A stretch of DNA of 13,493 nt from Candidatus Poseidoniaceae archaeon (GTDB lineage Archaea; Thermoplasmatota; Poseidoniia; Poseidoniales; Poseidoniaceae), in contig DUJJ01000013.1 in NCBI GenBank assembly GCA_013329865.1, positions 1 to 13,493 on the forward strand, in the 5' to 3' direction. Shown piece by piece: positions 6,927 to 13,079 of the stretch. The position numbers were made by a program, and so were the translations under genes. How positions within the stretch are numbered: the stretch's first letter is position 1; each line of letters starts with the position of its first letter. Below the pieces are notes generated by a model that saw only the letters and a list, made by a program, of their open reading frames with translations, searched no databases and was not told where the DNA came from.

Positions 6927-7469
6927 ATGGTAAAAATCGACAGAATCGTTCACACCGTAACCATCCCTGAAGGCGTAACAGCCGATTACAGCGAAGATGG
7001 CGTCGTCACAATAACTGGTCCGAAAGGAACTTTAAGCAGAGAATTCACTAGCACCTCGGTTGTTTTGTTGCAAGAGGGTGGCGCATTAATTGTGCGTGCA
7101 GACTTGCCACGAAGAAAAACCAAAGCTCTTGCAGGAACTTGGAATGCCCACCTAAATAATATGGTTAGGGGGGTCACTGAAGGATTCAAATATCATTTGA
7201 AAGCCTTCTACTCTCACTTCCCAATGACTCTTGAGGTCAAAGGTAACGAGTTTGTTGTCAACAACTACTTTGGTGAGAGAGTGCCGCGCAGAGCCGATAT
7301 TTTGAGTGGTGTAGAAGTCAAAGTAAACAACAAAGTAGAGGTAACAGTCACCGGTATCAACAAAGAAAACGTTGGTCAAACCGCCGCCAACATTGAGCGA
7401 TGTGCGGTAGTGAAAAATCGAGACAGAAGGGTATTCCAGGACGGGATATATCTGCTCAGCAAGGAGTGA
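6927..7469 (+). CDS. rpl6: Large-subunit ribosomal protein uL6 (L6)
   Basis: A 180-residue archaeal uL6 near the factor-binding site of the 50S subunit. Two repeated alpha/beta domains are visible. The first (about 1-85) opens with VTIPEGVTADYSEDGVVTIT and continues with GPKGTLSREF and KALAGTWNAHLNNMVRGVTEGFKYHLK. The second (about 86-180) contains HFPMTLEVKGNEFVVNNYFGERVPRRA and the VTGINKENVGQTAANIERCA signature. It closes with RRVFQDGIYLLSKE, a typical archaeal end. The ATG is 11 bases after the uS8 stop, with TGAGGTGATTAAGC in between. Confidence 0.97.
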   Translation: MVKIDRIVHTVTIPEGVTADYSEDGVVTITGPKGTLSREFTSTSVVLLQEGGALIVRADLPRRKTKALAGTWNAHLNNMVRGVTEGFKYHLKAFYSHFPMTLEVKGNEFVVNNYFGERVPRRADILSGVEVKVNNKVEVTVTGINKENVGQTAANIERCAVVKNRDRRVFQDGIYLLSKE

Positions 7470-7474
7470 GTCAA

Positions 7475-8134
7475 ATGGCAGAAGAATATGAAGGTATGAC
7501 AGTTGCAGAACTAAAGGTTCTACTCAAAGAGCGTGGACTGCCGGTCTCAGGTAAAAAATCTGAGTTGATTGAACGGTTGTCTAACGAGCAAGAAGATGTT
7601 GCAGAGCCTGAAGAGCCAGAGTCGACAGCAGTGGATGAAACCGCGACAGAGGATGATTTCGAAGCGGATGAAGATGAAGACTGGGACGATGATTGGGAAG
7701 ACGATGAGGATGAGGGCCACGTGGCAAAACAGAAACCCGTATTATCGGACGATCTAAAAGTTGCACTTGCACTCAGATTTGAACAGAAGAAGAAGACTCC
7801 AGCGTTTAGAAGAACTGAGTGGTTCCGCTACAAGCGACTTTCACGGTCAGGATGGCGCGCTCCTCATGGAATGGATAGCAAGCAGCGAAGAAACTACAAG
7901 TATCGAAGTTCGTTGGTCAGAGTTGGCCATGGAAAAGTTGCTGTTGCCCGTGGGTTACACCCATCCGGCTTCCGTGAAATAATGGTTCACAATACTGGTG
8001 ATTTAGAAACAATAGACCCAGAGACGGAAGCAGCAAGAGTCGGCAAGACAGTCGGCGGTAGAAAGCGCGAACAGATTTATTCTAGAGCTGATGAGTTAGG
8101 TATACGTGTGCTTAACCGCAGGAGGGATGTTTGA
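7475..8134 (+). CDS. rpl32e: Ribosomal protein eL32 with an N-terminal SAP-like domain and acidic linker
   Basis: A 219-residue eL32, found in archaea and eukaryotes and bound to 23S rRNA near domain II. The eL32 core (about 99-219) is recognisable from KKKTPAFRRTEWFRYKRLS, GWRAPHGMDSKQRRNYKYR, ARGLHPSGFREIMVHNTGDL and the final RADELGIRVLNRRRDV. Ahead of it is an extra region. Residues about 8-37 (MTVAELKVLLKERGLPVSGK, then KSELIERLSN) fit the SAP nucleic-acid-binding helix-turn-helix. Residues 38-81 form a strongly acidic linker with two tryptophans (W70, W74). Haloarchaeal eL32 also has a long N-terminal extension, but I recall it as a different type. ATG 7475 is five bases after the uL6 stop, with GGAG at 7463-7466; starting upstream would run into uL6. 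The SAP call rests on pattern alone. Confidence 0.93.
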   Translation: MAEEYEGMTVAELKVLLKERGLPVSGKKSELIERLSNEQEDVAEPEEPESTAVDETATEDDFEADEDEDWDDDWEDDEDEGHVAKQKPVLSDDLKVALALRFEQKKKTPAFRRTEWFRYKRLSRSGWRAPHGMDSKQRRNYKYRSSLVRVGHGKVAVARGLHPSGFREIMVHNTGDLETIDPETEAARVGKTVGGRKREQIYSRADELGIRVLNRRRDV

Positions 8135-8595
8135 TGCAAATAACAAATCAAAAGAGACTGGCAGCAAGACTACTCAAGTGTGGCGTAAACCGAGTTTGGG
8201 TAAACCCGGATTATGTTGATCAAGTCGCATCAGCAGTTCAAACCGATGATATTCGTGAATTTATCGAAGAAGGCTGGATTAGAGCCAAACCAATCAAAGG
8301 TACCTCCAGAGTGCGTGCACGAATGCGTCAAGACCAGAAGCGAAAAGGTCGCAGAAAAGGTCAAGGTAAGCGTGCTGGGTCAGCCAACGCAAGAAACCCA
8401 AAGAAGTCACGTTGGATGAGGTCAATCAGAGCTCAGCGAAGAATCTTGAAAGAATACCGTGAAGACGGAACAATTCCACCGGCTCAGTATCGCCGTTATT
8501 ATCTCAAAGCAAAAGGTGGTTCTTACCGTTCAATCGCGCACATGCGCTCACAGATGACGCTAGAGGGTGTAACCATCAAGGGGGGCGATGAGTAA
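8134..8595 (+). CDS. rpl19e: Large-subunit ribosomal protein eL19 (L19e)
   Basis: A 153-residue, highly basic eL19, an archaeal/eukaryotic protein that bridges the subunits. The N-terminal domain shows TNQKRLAARLLKCGVNRVWV and then DYVDQVASAVQTDDIREFIEEG. The basic segment (IKGTSRVRARMRQDQKRKGR, then RKGQGKRAGSANARNPKKSRW) and the long C-terminal helix (RSIRAQRRILKEYREDG, YYLKAKGGSYRS) follow the family closely. ATG 8134 overlaps the eL32 stop (TGATG) and is preceded by GGAGGG at 8121-8126. The in-frame TTG at 8131 adds one residue and is not preferred. Its TAA overlaps the uL18 start. Confidence 0.97.
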   Translation: MQITNQKRLAARLLKCGVNRVWVNPDYVDQVASAVQTDDIREFIEEGWIRAKPIKGTSRVRARMRQDQKRKGRRKGQGKRAGSANARNPKKSRWMRSIRAQRRILKEYREDGTIPPAQYRRYYLKAKGGSYRSIAHMRSQMTLEGVTIKGGDE

Positions 8596-9104
8596 TGAAC
8601 GGAACGCGACGTAGGTCAATCTTCAGGAGACGGCAATCGGGCCAAACCGACTATCACAGGAGACTAAAACTACTGCGTGGTAAGAAACCACGAGCAGTAG
8701 TTAGAGTATCTAATACAAGAGTGACATGCCAAATGGTAAACTGGTCTGCTGGTGGTGATCTAGTTCTAGCATCGGTTACCGGCAGCGACCTCGCAAAGAA
8801 GTACAACTGGCCACAGGAATTCTCGCAAAAGTCAGTTCCAGCCAGTTACTTGGTCGGCTATGCATTAGGCAAGGAATCGATATCCAAAGGCTGTTCAGAG
8901 GCAGTGCTTGATATTGGTCTGGCGGGAAGCACGGCTGGTAGCAGAGTATTTTCAGCCTTGAAAGGTATGATTGATGCCGGGGTGGAAATTCCGCACAGCA
9001 CCGAAATACTACCGGAAGATGACAGAATTAATGGTGCACACATATCTGACAAGATTAGTGCTGCTGTCGAATCAACCAAGAGCAAAATAGAGGGGGCATA
9101 CTGA
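8595..9104 (+). CDS. rpl18: Large-subunit ribosomal protein uL18 (L18)
   Basis: A 169-residue archaeal uL18, which carries 5S rRNA into the central protuberance with uL5. The basic N-terminus (RRRSIFRRRQSGQTDYHRRLK) is followed by LLRGKKPRAVVRVSNTRVT, a strand typical of the family, and by DLVLASVTGSDLAKKYNW. The archaeal C-terminal half includes SYLVGYALGKES, AVLDIGL, GSRVFSALKGMIDAGVEIPH and EILPEDDRINGAHI, all standard. ATG 8595 overlaps the eL19 stop in a TAATG junction, with GGGGGCGATG upstream. Its TGA overlaps the uS5 ATG. Confidence 0.97.
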   Translation: MNGTRRRSIFRRRQSGQTDYHRRLKLLRGKKPRAVVRVSNTRVTCQMVNWSAGGDLVLASVTGSDLAKKYNWPQEFSQKSVPASYLVGYALGKESISKGCSEAVLDIGLAGSTAGSRVFSALKGMIDAGVEIPHSTEILPEDDRINGAHISDKISAAVESTKSKIEGAY

Positions 9105-9868
9105 TGAGTGACGAACAACCAACAATGGCACCAGGGCTAATTCAAGCCTTTAATCCTGAAGAAGTAGAGGAACCTACTGACGGCAGAAGAAGAGGCAAGG
9201 GTCAGGATGACCCGATTGTAAATTTGCGTTCATGGACTCCAAAAACTCGCCTAGGAAATGCTGTTATGGCAGGTCAAATTGTAACATTCGAGCAAGCAAT
9301 AGCCAGCAAACTACCGATTAGAGAGGTTGAGGTAGTCGACGCTCTCATTCCTAATTTGGAAGATGAAATAATAAAAGTCAACATGGTTCAAAGAATGACT
9401 GACAGTGGACGTCGTGTAAGATTCAATGTCATGGCATGTGTCGGTAACAAAGATGGTTATGTTGGACTTGGTATGGCCAAGGCAAAAGAAGTCTCACAAG
9501 CCATCAGAAAAGCAATAACTGCGGCAAAGCTAAACATCATTAGCGTGCAAAGAGGCAACGGGTCTTGGGAGTCATCAACAGGTCCAGGAACTTCAGTTCC
9601 ATTCAAGATAAATGGGCGTTCTGCATCTACTAGAGTCACCCTGATGCCGGCTGCTAAAGGTAAGGGCTTAGTCATCGGTGAGACCGGTAAGAAAGTCTTG
9701 GACCTAGCGGGTATAACCGACGTTTTGTCCCGGACCAAGGGTCAGACAAGAACAACCATCAATTATGCTGCTGCAACCTTCAACGCCTTGAAGAACCTCA
9801 ACATCACCAGAATCACCAACCAACAGCGAGAGAAACTGTATATCAACAAAGGGAGGATGTTTGAATGA
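9104..9868 (+). CDS. rps5: Small-subunit ribosomal protein uS5 (S5), long N-terminus
   Basis: A 254-residue uS5, a 30S protein at the mRNA entry site that affects decoding accuracy. The core matches the archaeal family: WTPKTRLGNAVMAGQIV, VVDALIPNLEDEIIKVNMVQ, then RMTDSGRRVRFNVMACVGNK and DGYVGLGMAKAKEV. These are followed by RGNGSWESSTGPGTSVPFK and the C-terminal domain (LDLAGITDVLSRTKGQTRTT, NYAAATFNALKNLN). The first ~40 residues precede the core and are partly acidic (FNPEEVEEPTDGRRRGKGQD), making the protein longer than the roughly 210-residue archaeal norm I recall. ATG 9104 overlaps the uL18 stop and the G-rich AGAGGGGGC precedes it, so the extension is very likely translated. Its TGA overlaps the uL30 ATG (ATGA). 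Confidence 0.97.
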   Translation: MSDEQPTMAPGLIQAFNPEEVEEPTDGRRRGKGQDDPIVNLRSWTPKTRLGNAVMAGQIVTFEQAIASKLPIREVEVVDALIPNLEDEIIKVNMVQRMTDSGRRVRFNVMACVGNKDGYVGLGMAKAKEVSQAIRKAITAAKLNIISVQRGNGSWESSTGPGTSVPFKINGRSASTRVTLMPAAKGKGLVIGETGKKVLDLAGITDVLSRTKGQTRTTINYAAATFNALKNLNITRITNQQREKLYINKGRMFE

Positions 9869-10335
9869 GTTGGATAGTAGTCAGAGTTCGCAGTAATGTC
9901 AACGTCGAACGCTCAATTAGGGAAACCATGGATTACCTAAATCTAACCAAGGTAAACCATGCCGTTATCATACCAGAGAACGATCAGTATCGTGGTATGC
10001 TACAGAAGGCCAAGGATTACATCACTTGGGGCAAAGCCACCGAGAGCACAGTCGAAAAAATGCTCAGTGAGCGCGGGAGGATGTCCGGTGACTCGCCGTT
10101 GACCGATGACGTGGTCAAAGATAACACTGATTTCAAAAATATTTCAGAGTTCGCTAAGGCTATAACTACGGGAGATTCAACAGTCAAAGCAGTTCCTGGT
10201 CTGAAGCGAGTCTTCAGATTACACCCTCCAAGAGGACCCAAAGGATGGGGCGGCATCAAGCGCTCATTCGTCATCGGAGGGGCACTAGGTGCAAGAGGCG
10301 ATGAAATCAACAATTTGGTTGATAGGATGATTTGA
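9865..10335 (+). CDS. rpl30: Large-subunit ribosomal protein uL30 (L30), archaeal long form
   Basis: A 156-residue archaeal/eukaryotic-type uL30, related to eukaryotic L7. It opens with WIVVRVRSNVNVERSIRETM, the ferredoxin-like first strand and helix, and continues with LNLTKVNHAVIIPENDQYRG and a helix (MLQKAKDYITWG). The archaeal C-terminal region has the ISEFAKAITTGDSTVKAVPG segment and the RVFRLHPPRGPKGWGGIKRS signature. Its start overlaps the uS5 stop by four bases, and GGGAGGATG upstream supports it. The TGA at 10333-10335 begins the binding site for uL15. Confidence 0.97.
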   Translation: MSWIVVRVRSNVNVERSIRETMDYLNLTKVNHAVIIPENDQYRGMLQKAKDYITWGKATESTVEKMLSERGRMSGDSPLTDDVVKDNTDFKNISEFAKAITTGDSTVKAVPGLKRVFRLHPPRGPKGWGGIKRSFVIGGALGARGDEINNLVDRMI

Positions 10336-10344
10336 GGTGAAGAT

Positions 10345-10758
10345 ATGGGAATTAAAGCAAACAAACATCGTGGAAGAAATCGCTATCACGGTAGAGGAAA
10401 GAAAGCTGGTCGCGGCGCTGGTAAGCGTGGTGGCCGAGGTAATGCCGGTATGAACAAGCACAGAGTTATGACCAGGATTAAGTATATGCCAAAGCACTGG
10501 GGTATGCACGGATTCAATCGTCATCCGTCGCTTAGAAATGTCAACACCACTGTAAACGTGGGCCAACTTGAGGAGATTGCTGGCGACAGTGACTCGGTTA
10601 ATCTAACGGAAATGGGTATCGACAAGTTGCTCGGTAGTGGCAAAATCAGCAAGTCATTATCAATCACAGTTTCAGAGGCTAGTGCTCGAGCCATCGAGAA
10701 GATTGAAGCCGCTGGTGGATCATTAGATATCGACGACGATGACGAATGGGACGAATGA
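10345..10758 (+). CDS. rpl15: Large-subunit ribosomal protein uL15 (L15), acidic tail
   Basis: A 137-residue archaeal uL15, a 23S-binding assembly protein. The N-terminal Gly/Arg/Lys-rich tail that threads into rRNA is obvious (KHRGRNRYHGRGKKAGRGAG, then KRGGRGNAGMNKHR). It is followed by the archaeal HWGMHGFNRHP block and the domain NTTVNVGQLEEIAGDS, LTEMGIDKLLGSGKIS and a helix (ASARAIEKIEAAGG). It ends in an acidic tail (residues 128-137, DIDDDDEWDE) containing one Trp. The ATG is nine bases after the uL30 stop, preceded by TGAGGTGAAG. A 30-base gap separates it from secY. Confidence 0.96.
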   Translation: MGIKANKHRGRNRYHGRGKKAGRGAGKRGGRGNAGMNKHRVMTRIKYMPKHWGMHGFNRHPSLRNVNTTVNVGQLEEIAGDSDSVNLTEMGIDKLLGSGKISKSLSITVSEASARAIEKIEAAGGSLDIDDDDEWDE

Positions 10759-10776
10759 GAAGAAGAGTAATCAAAA

Positions 10777-10784
10777 GGTGTGAT
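10777..10784 (+). promoter_or_regulatory. Shine-Dalgarno that decides the secY start
   Basis: AGGTGTGA ends four bases before ATG 10789. The in-frame GTG at 10780 lies inside this motif and would leave no upstream binding site, so ATG 10789 is preferred (644 residues). Confidence 0.65.
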
Positions 10785-10788
10785 AGTA

Positions 10789-12723
10789 ATGAGACACAAG
10801 CCAATACCTTGGGCAATTGCACTAACTGGTGTATTGTATTTCGGTTTACTTATTTACTGGCAGTCTGATGAACTGTCCAGCGAAATTGCTGAACAGCGAA
10901 CCGCTGCTCAATTTGGTCTAGTGTTATCCGTCATCTATGTAGCTTATCTAATGTGGTGTTTCAATCGAGACCTACCAGAGGGTCTCAAAGACGCACCAGT
11001 AATTGGTCGCTATGGTAAATTAATGGGATGGCTAGCAATTGCCGGAATTGCAGTTTTCTATGTCAGACCTAGTAAATGGGGTGGCTATGAAGACGGTGTC
11101 GGATTCTTTTTGGTTGGTATTCTGCTGCTTGGATTTGGTGCTGCCGCAGCCCTCACATGTTTCATGTGGAGTGGCGACAAGAGCAGCAGATTGTATGCTC
11201 TTCATCGGTTTGTCGATGTTTATCCAACAATAACCAAACCAGAGCGCCACGTAAGATTTAATGAAAAAATGTGGACTACAACCTTTGTTCTCATCATATA
11301 CTTCGCTATGACCAACGTCATGTTATACGGTTTGTCTGGACAAGCATTAGACTTGTTTAGCGGTTTCCGATCGATTATGGCTGGTGCTTCGGGAACCATC
11401 ATGCACCTGGGTATTGGGCCGATTGTTACGGGTTCGATTATCATGCAACTGTTTGCGGGTGCCAAGATTATCAGGTTAGACCTGTCCAATTCTGAAGACA
11501 AAGCAATGTATCAAGGTGTGCAAAAGTTACTCGTATTGATTATGATCCCAATAGAGGCTATACCGCAAACTTATGGTTTCCTCGACCCGATGGAATTCCT
11601 GATTGATTCTTATGGTATGGGCTGGGCCAACTTTGTGATTGTTGCGCAATTATTCGCTGGTTCATATCTCGTATTCCTACTTGATGAATTGGTCAGTAAA
11701 TGGGGTATAGGGTCCGGTATGTCTTTGTTCATTGCGGCTGGAGTGTCACAATCAACATTCGTTGGAACGCTTTCTCCGCTACCCGTGACCAGTGGTTTAG
11801 GTTATTCCATGTCAAATCCGCCATCTGGAACTCTTCCAATGATATTTTACATGTTTAGAGAGGCGACTAATTACGAAATGATATCAAGTAATGGTTTCGA
11901 AACAATCTTGCTAACGCATGTTAATCCAATAGCTGCATTATTTTCTTCAGTAGTTGTGTTCTTAGTGGTGGCATATGCTGAATCCAGTAAATTAGAACTT
12001 CCGCTTACTCACGGTAAAGTAAGAGGGCACAGAGGTAAATACCCGATTAGGCTAGTATACGCTTCTAACATTCCTGTTATTTTGATGGCCGCATTACTAG
12101 CGAATATCAACATGTTTACCTTACTGTTCTGGAGTCATCCAACTTTATCGCAAACCCCATTCTTGGGCCGAGAAGGTTATGGCTCGCTCTCCGAATACAT
12201 TGGTACGTATGATCAAGGACAAACTACGGCGTCAGGAGGGTTTGCTTGGTATGCTAGTATGGTCAACGGCGTTAACGACTGGTTGCTGCCCCTGCTAAAT
12301 CAGCAGGGTGACATATACGGTCACAGTTTGACACAAATAATGGTTCACGTGATCTTTTATGTCGTATTGATGACTGTTGGTTCAATGGTCTTCGCTAAGT
12401 TTTGGATTGATACGACGAATATGGGAACTAAAGACGTTGCCAAACAAATAGAGCGAACTGGAATGCAAATTCCCGGGTTCAGGAAGAATCCTAAGGTCCT
12501 AGAGAAAATCCTAGAGAACTACATCCCACCAGTCACTTACTTTTCAGGTGCTTTTGTCGGGTTGTTAGCGGCCGGAGCAGATTTGCTGGGCACGGTGGGT
12601 AATGCTACTGGAACCGGTCTGTTACTCGCTGTTGGTATTATTTTGCGAACTTATGAGCAAATACAAAAGGAACAAGCTATGGAAATGCATCCGATGATTA
12701 GGCAATTCTTTGGTGCAGAGTAA
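10789..12723 (+). CDS. secY: Protein translocase subunit SecY (Sec61 alpha), with an extra N-terminal membrane domain
   Basis: A 644-residue SecY, the channel of the Sec translocon for protein export and membrane insertion. From about residue 140 it follows archaeal SecY: an N-terminal amphipathic segment (FVDVYPTI), TM1, a plug region (about 188-205, with SIMAGASGTIMHLGIGPIVT), GSIIMQLFAGAKII, and the KWGIGSGMSLFIAAGV pore segment. The cytoplasmic loop with KYPIRLVYASNIPVI, the C5 loop (GMQIPGFRKNPKV) and the last helices (TGTGLLLAVGIILRTYEQIQ) follow. Residues 1-139 are extra, with four hydrophobic stretches at about 8-24, 39-58, 77-92 and 103-127. Archaeal SecY is usually about 430-490 residues by recall. 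The extension is in frame with no stop, frameshift or better internal start. The gene is last in the operon and is followed by the 16S region, not by adk. Confidence 0.96.
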   Translation: MRHKPIPWAIALTGVLYFGLLIYWQSDELSSEIAEQRTAAQFGLVLSVIYVAYLMWCFNRDLPEGLKDAPVIGRYGKLMGWLAIAGIAVFYVRPSKWGGYEDGVGFFLVGILLLGFGAAAALTCFMWSGDKSSRLYALHRFVDVYPTITKPERHVRFNEKMWTTTFVLIIYFAMTNVMLYGLSGQALDLFSGFRSIMAGASGTIMHLGIGPIVTGSIIMQLFAGAKIIRLDLSNSEDKAMYQGVQKLLVLIMIPIEAIPQTYGFLDPMEFLIDSYGMGWANFVIVAQLFAGSYLVFLLDELVSKWGIGSGMSLFIAAGVSQSTFVGTLSPLPVTSGLGYSMSNPPSGTLPMIFYMFREATNYEMISSNGFETILLTHVNPIAALFSSVVVFLVVAYAESSKLELPLTHGKVRGHRGKYPIRLVYASNIPVILMAALLANINMFTLLFWSHPTLSQTPFLGREGYGSLSEYIGTYDQGQTTASGGFAWYASMVNGVNDWLLPLLNQQGDIYGHSLTQIMVHVIFYVVLMTVGSMVFAKFWIDTTNMGTKDVAKQIERTGMQIPGFRKNPKVLEKILENYIPPVTYFSGAFVGLLAAGADLLGTVGNATGTGLLLAVGIILRTYEQIQKEQAMEMHPMIRQFFGAE

Positions 12724-12750
12724 TCATAAATTCGAACTATTTTAACCGCC

Positions 12751-12788
12751 AAAACCTGCGTTATCTGTTTCGCAGTTGCGTGGTTTTT
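12751..12788 (+). terminator. Candidate terminator after secY
   Basis: CTGCG (12756-12760) and CGCAG (12771-12775) can form a five-base-pair stem with a ten-base loop. AAAAC (12751-12755) can also pair with GTTTT (12783-12787) across a bulge, and a T5 run ends the structure. Archaeal termination depends mainly on T runs, so this is plausible but short, and secY transcripts could stop elsewhere. Confidence 0.4.
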
Positions 12789-12805
12789 CGAGTTTCAATA
12801 GCGGG

Positions 12806-12819
12806 TATATTCATATATG
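12806..12819 (+). promoter_or_regulatory. Candidate TATA box for the 16S rRNA transcript
   Basis: TATATTCATATATG is the most AT-rich TATA-like stretch after secY and is preceded by a purine-containing GCGGG. A TATA box here would place the start near 12840 and give a leader of about 240 nt. A second candidate, AATATTTT at 13006-13013, would give a leader of about 45 nt. The sequence alone does not decide between them. Confidence 0.35.
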
Positions 12820-12862
12820 GGTTGTTAGTGGCTGAGTTGCTTGCGTTGTTGAGAACGGCGTT

Positions 12863-12936
12863 AGATTCTGAGTCTTCGGACGGTGAAGAAATCTATCCTC
12901 TCTTTACGCAAAGCCGAAGAGATTGCGATTCTGAAT
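12863..12936 (+). other. Inverted repeats in the 16S leader
   Basis: TCTTCGG (12873-12879) is perfectly complementary to CCGAAGA (12914-12920). Just inside the right arm is CTTT-ACGC-AAAG (12902-12913), a four-base-pair hairpin. A competing fold is a GTC-TTCG-GAC tetraloop (12872-12881) enclosed by AGATT (12863-12867) and AATCT (12890-12894). GATTCTGA occurs at 12864-12871 and again at 12927-12934. These fit a structured rRNA leader, but no function can be read from them. Confidence 0.4.
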
Positions 12937-13079
12937 AACCACATAGGTTCAGGGTCAGGAAGGTGATCGAGATTATGATGTATTTTTGTGCAAGAGCTCA
13001 AGTGCAATATTTTCTCGCCAATTTTTTTAGAGACAGCAATAAATCATGCGACAGGTAACCTAAGGATCATAACAAGAGA

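Larger units (their letters stand above)
12724..13079 (+). other. 356-nt non-coding region between secY and 16S rRNA
   Basis: No protein gene of normal length is seen on either strand. It holds, in order, a candidate terminator, an AT-rich candidate promoter, a hairpin-forming stretch, a possible small reading frame (12975-13058) with a Shine-Dalgarno, a T7 run at 13022-13028, and the immediate leader of 16S rRNA. No tRNA is recognisable. The leader half of a processing helix may be here, but its partner lies downstream of the window. Confidence 0.6.

Noticed and set aside
7569..7757. A 62-codon + strand frame inside eL32, rich in Met and Lys
   Set aside because: It is the +1 reading of the repetitive acidic linker; composition follows the GAT/GAA repeats and the eL32 frame is conserved on both sides.
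10017..10364. A 115-codon open frame on the minus strand across uL30
   Set aside because: It lies antisense to a clearly conserved gene, has no recognisable motif and no independent binding site, and is explained as the shadow of the uL30 coding frame.
12820..12960. A tRNA or other small RNA gene in the secY-16S spacer
   Set aside because: No GGTTCRANYCC T-arm together with an acceptor stem could be found; only short hairpins are present.
13053..13072. GGATCATAAC before the 16S start as the 3' end of another small-subunit rRNA copy
   Set aside because: The resemblance to an rRNA 3' end is only about ten bases, and the preceding sequence lacks the conserved helix 44/45 text.
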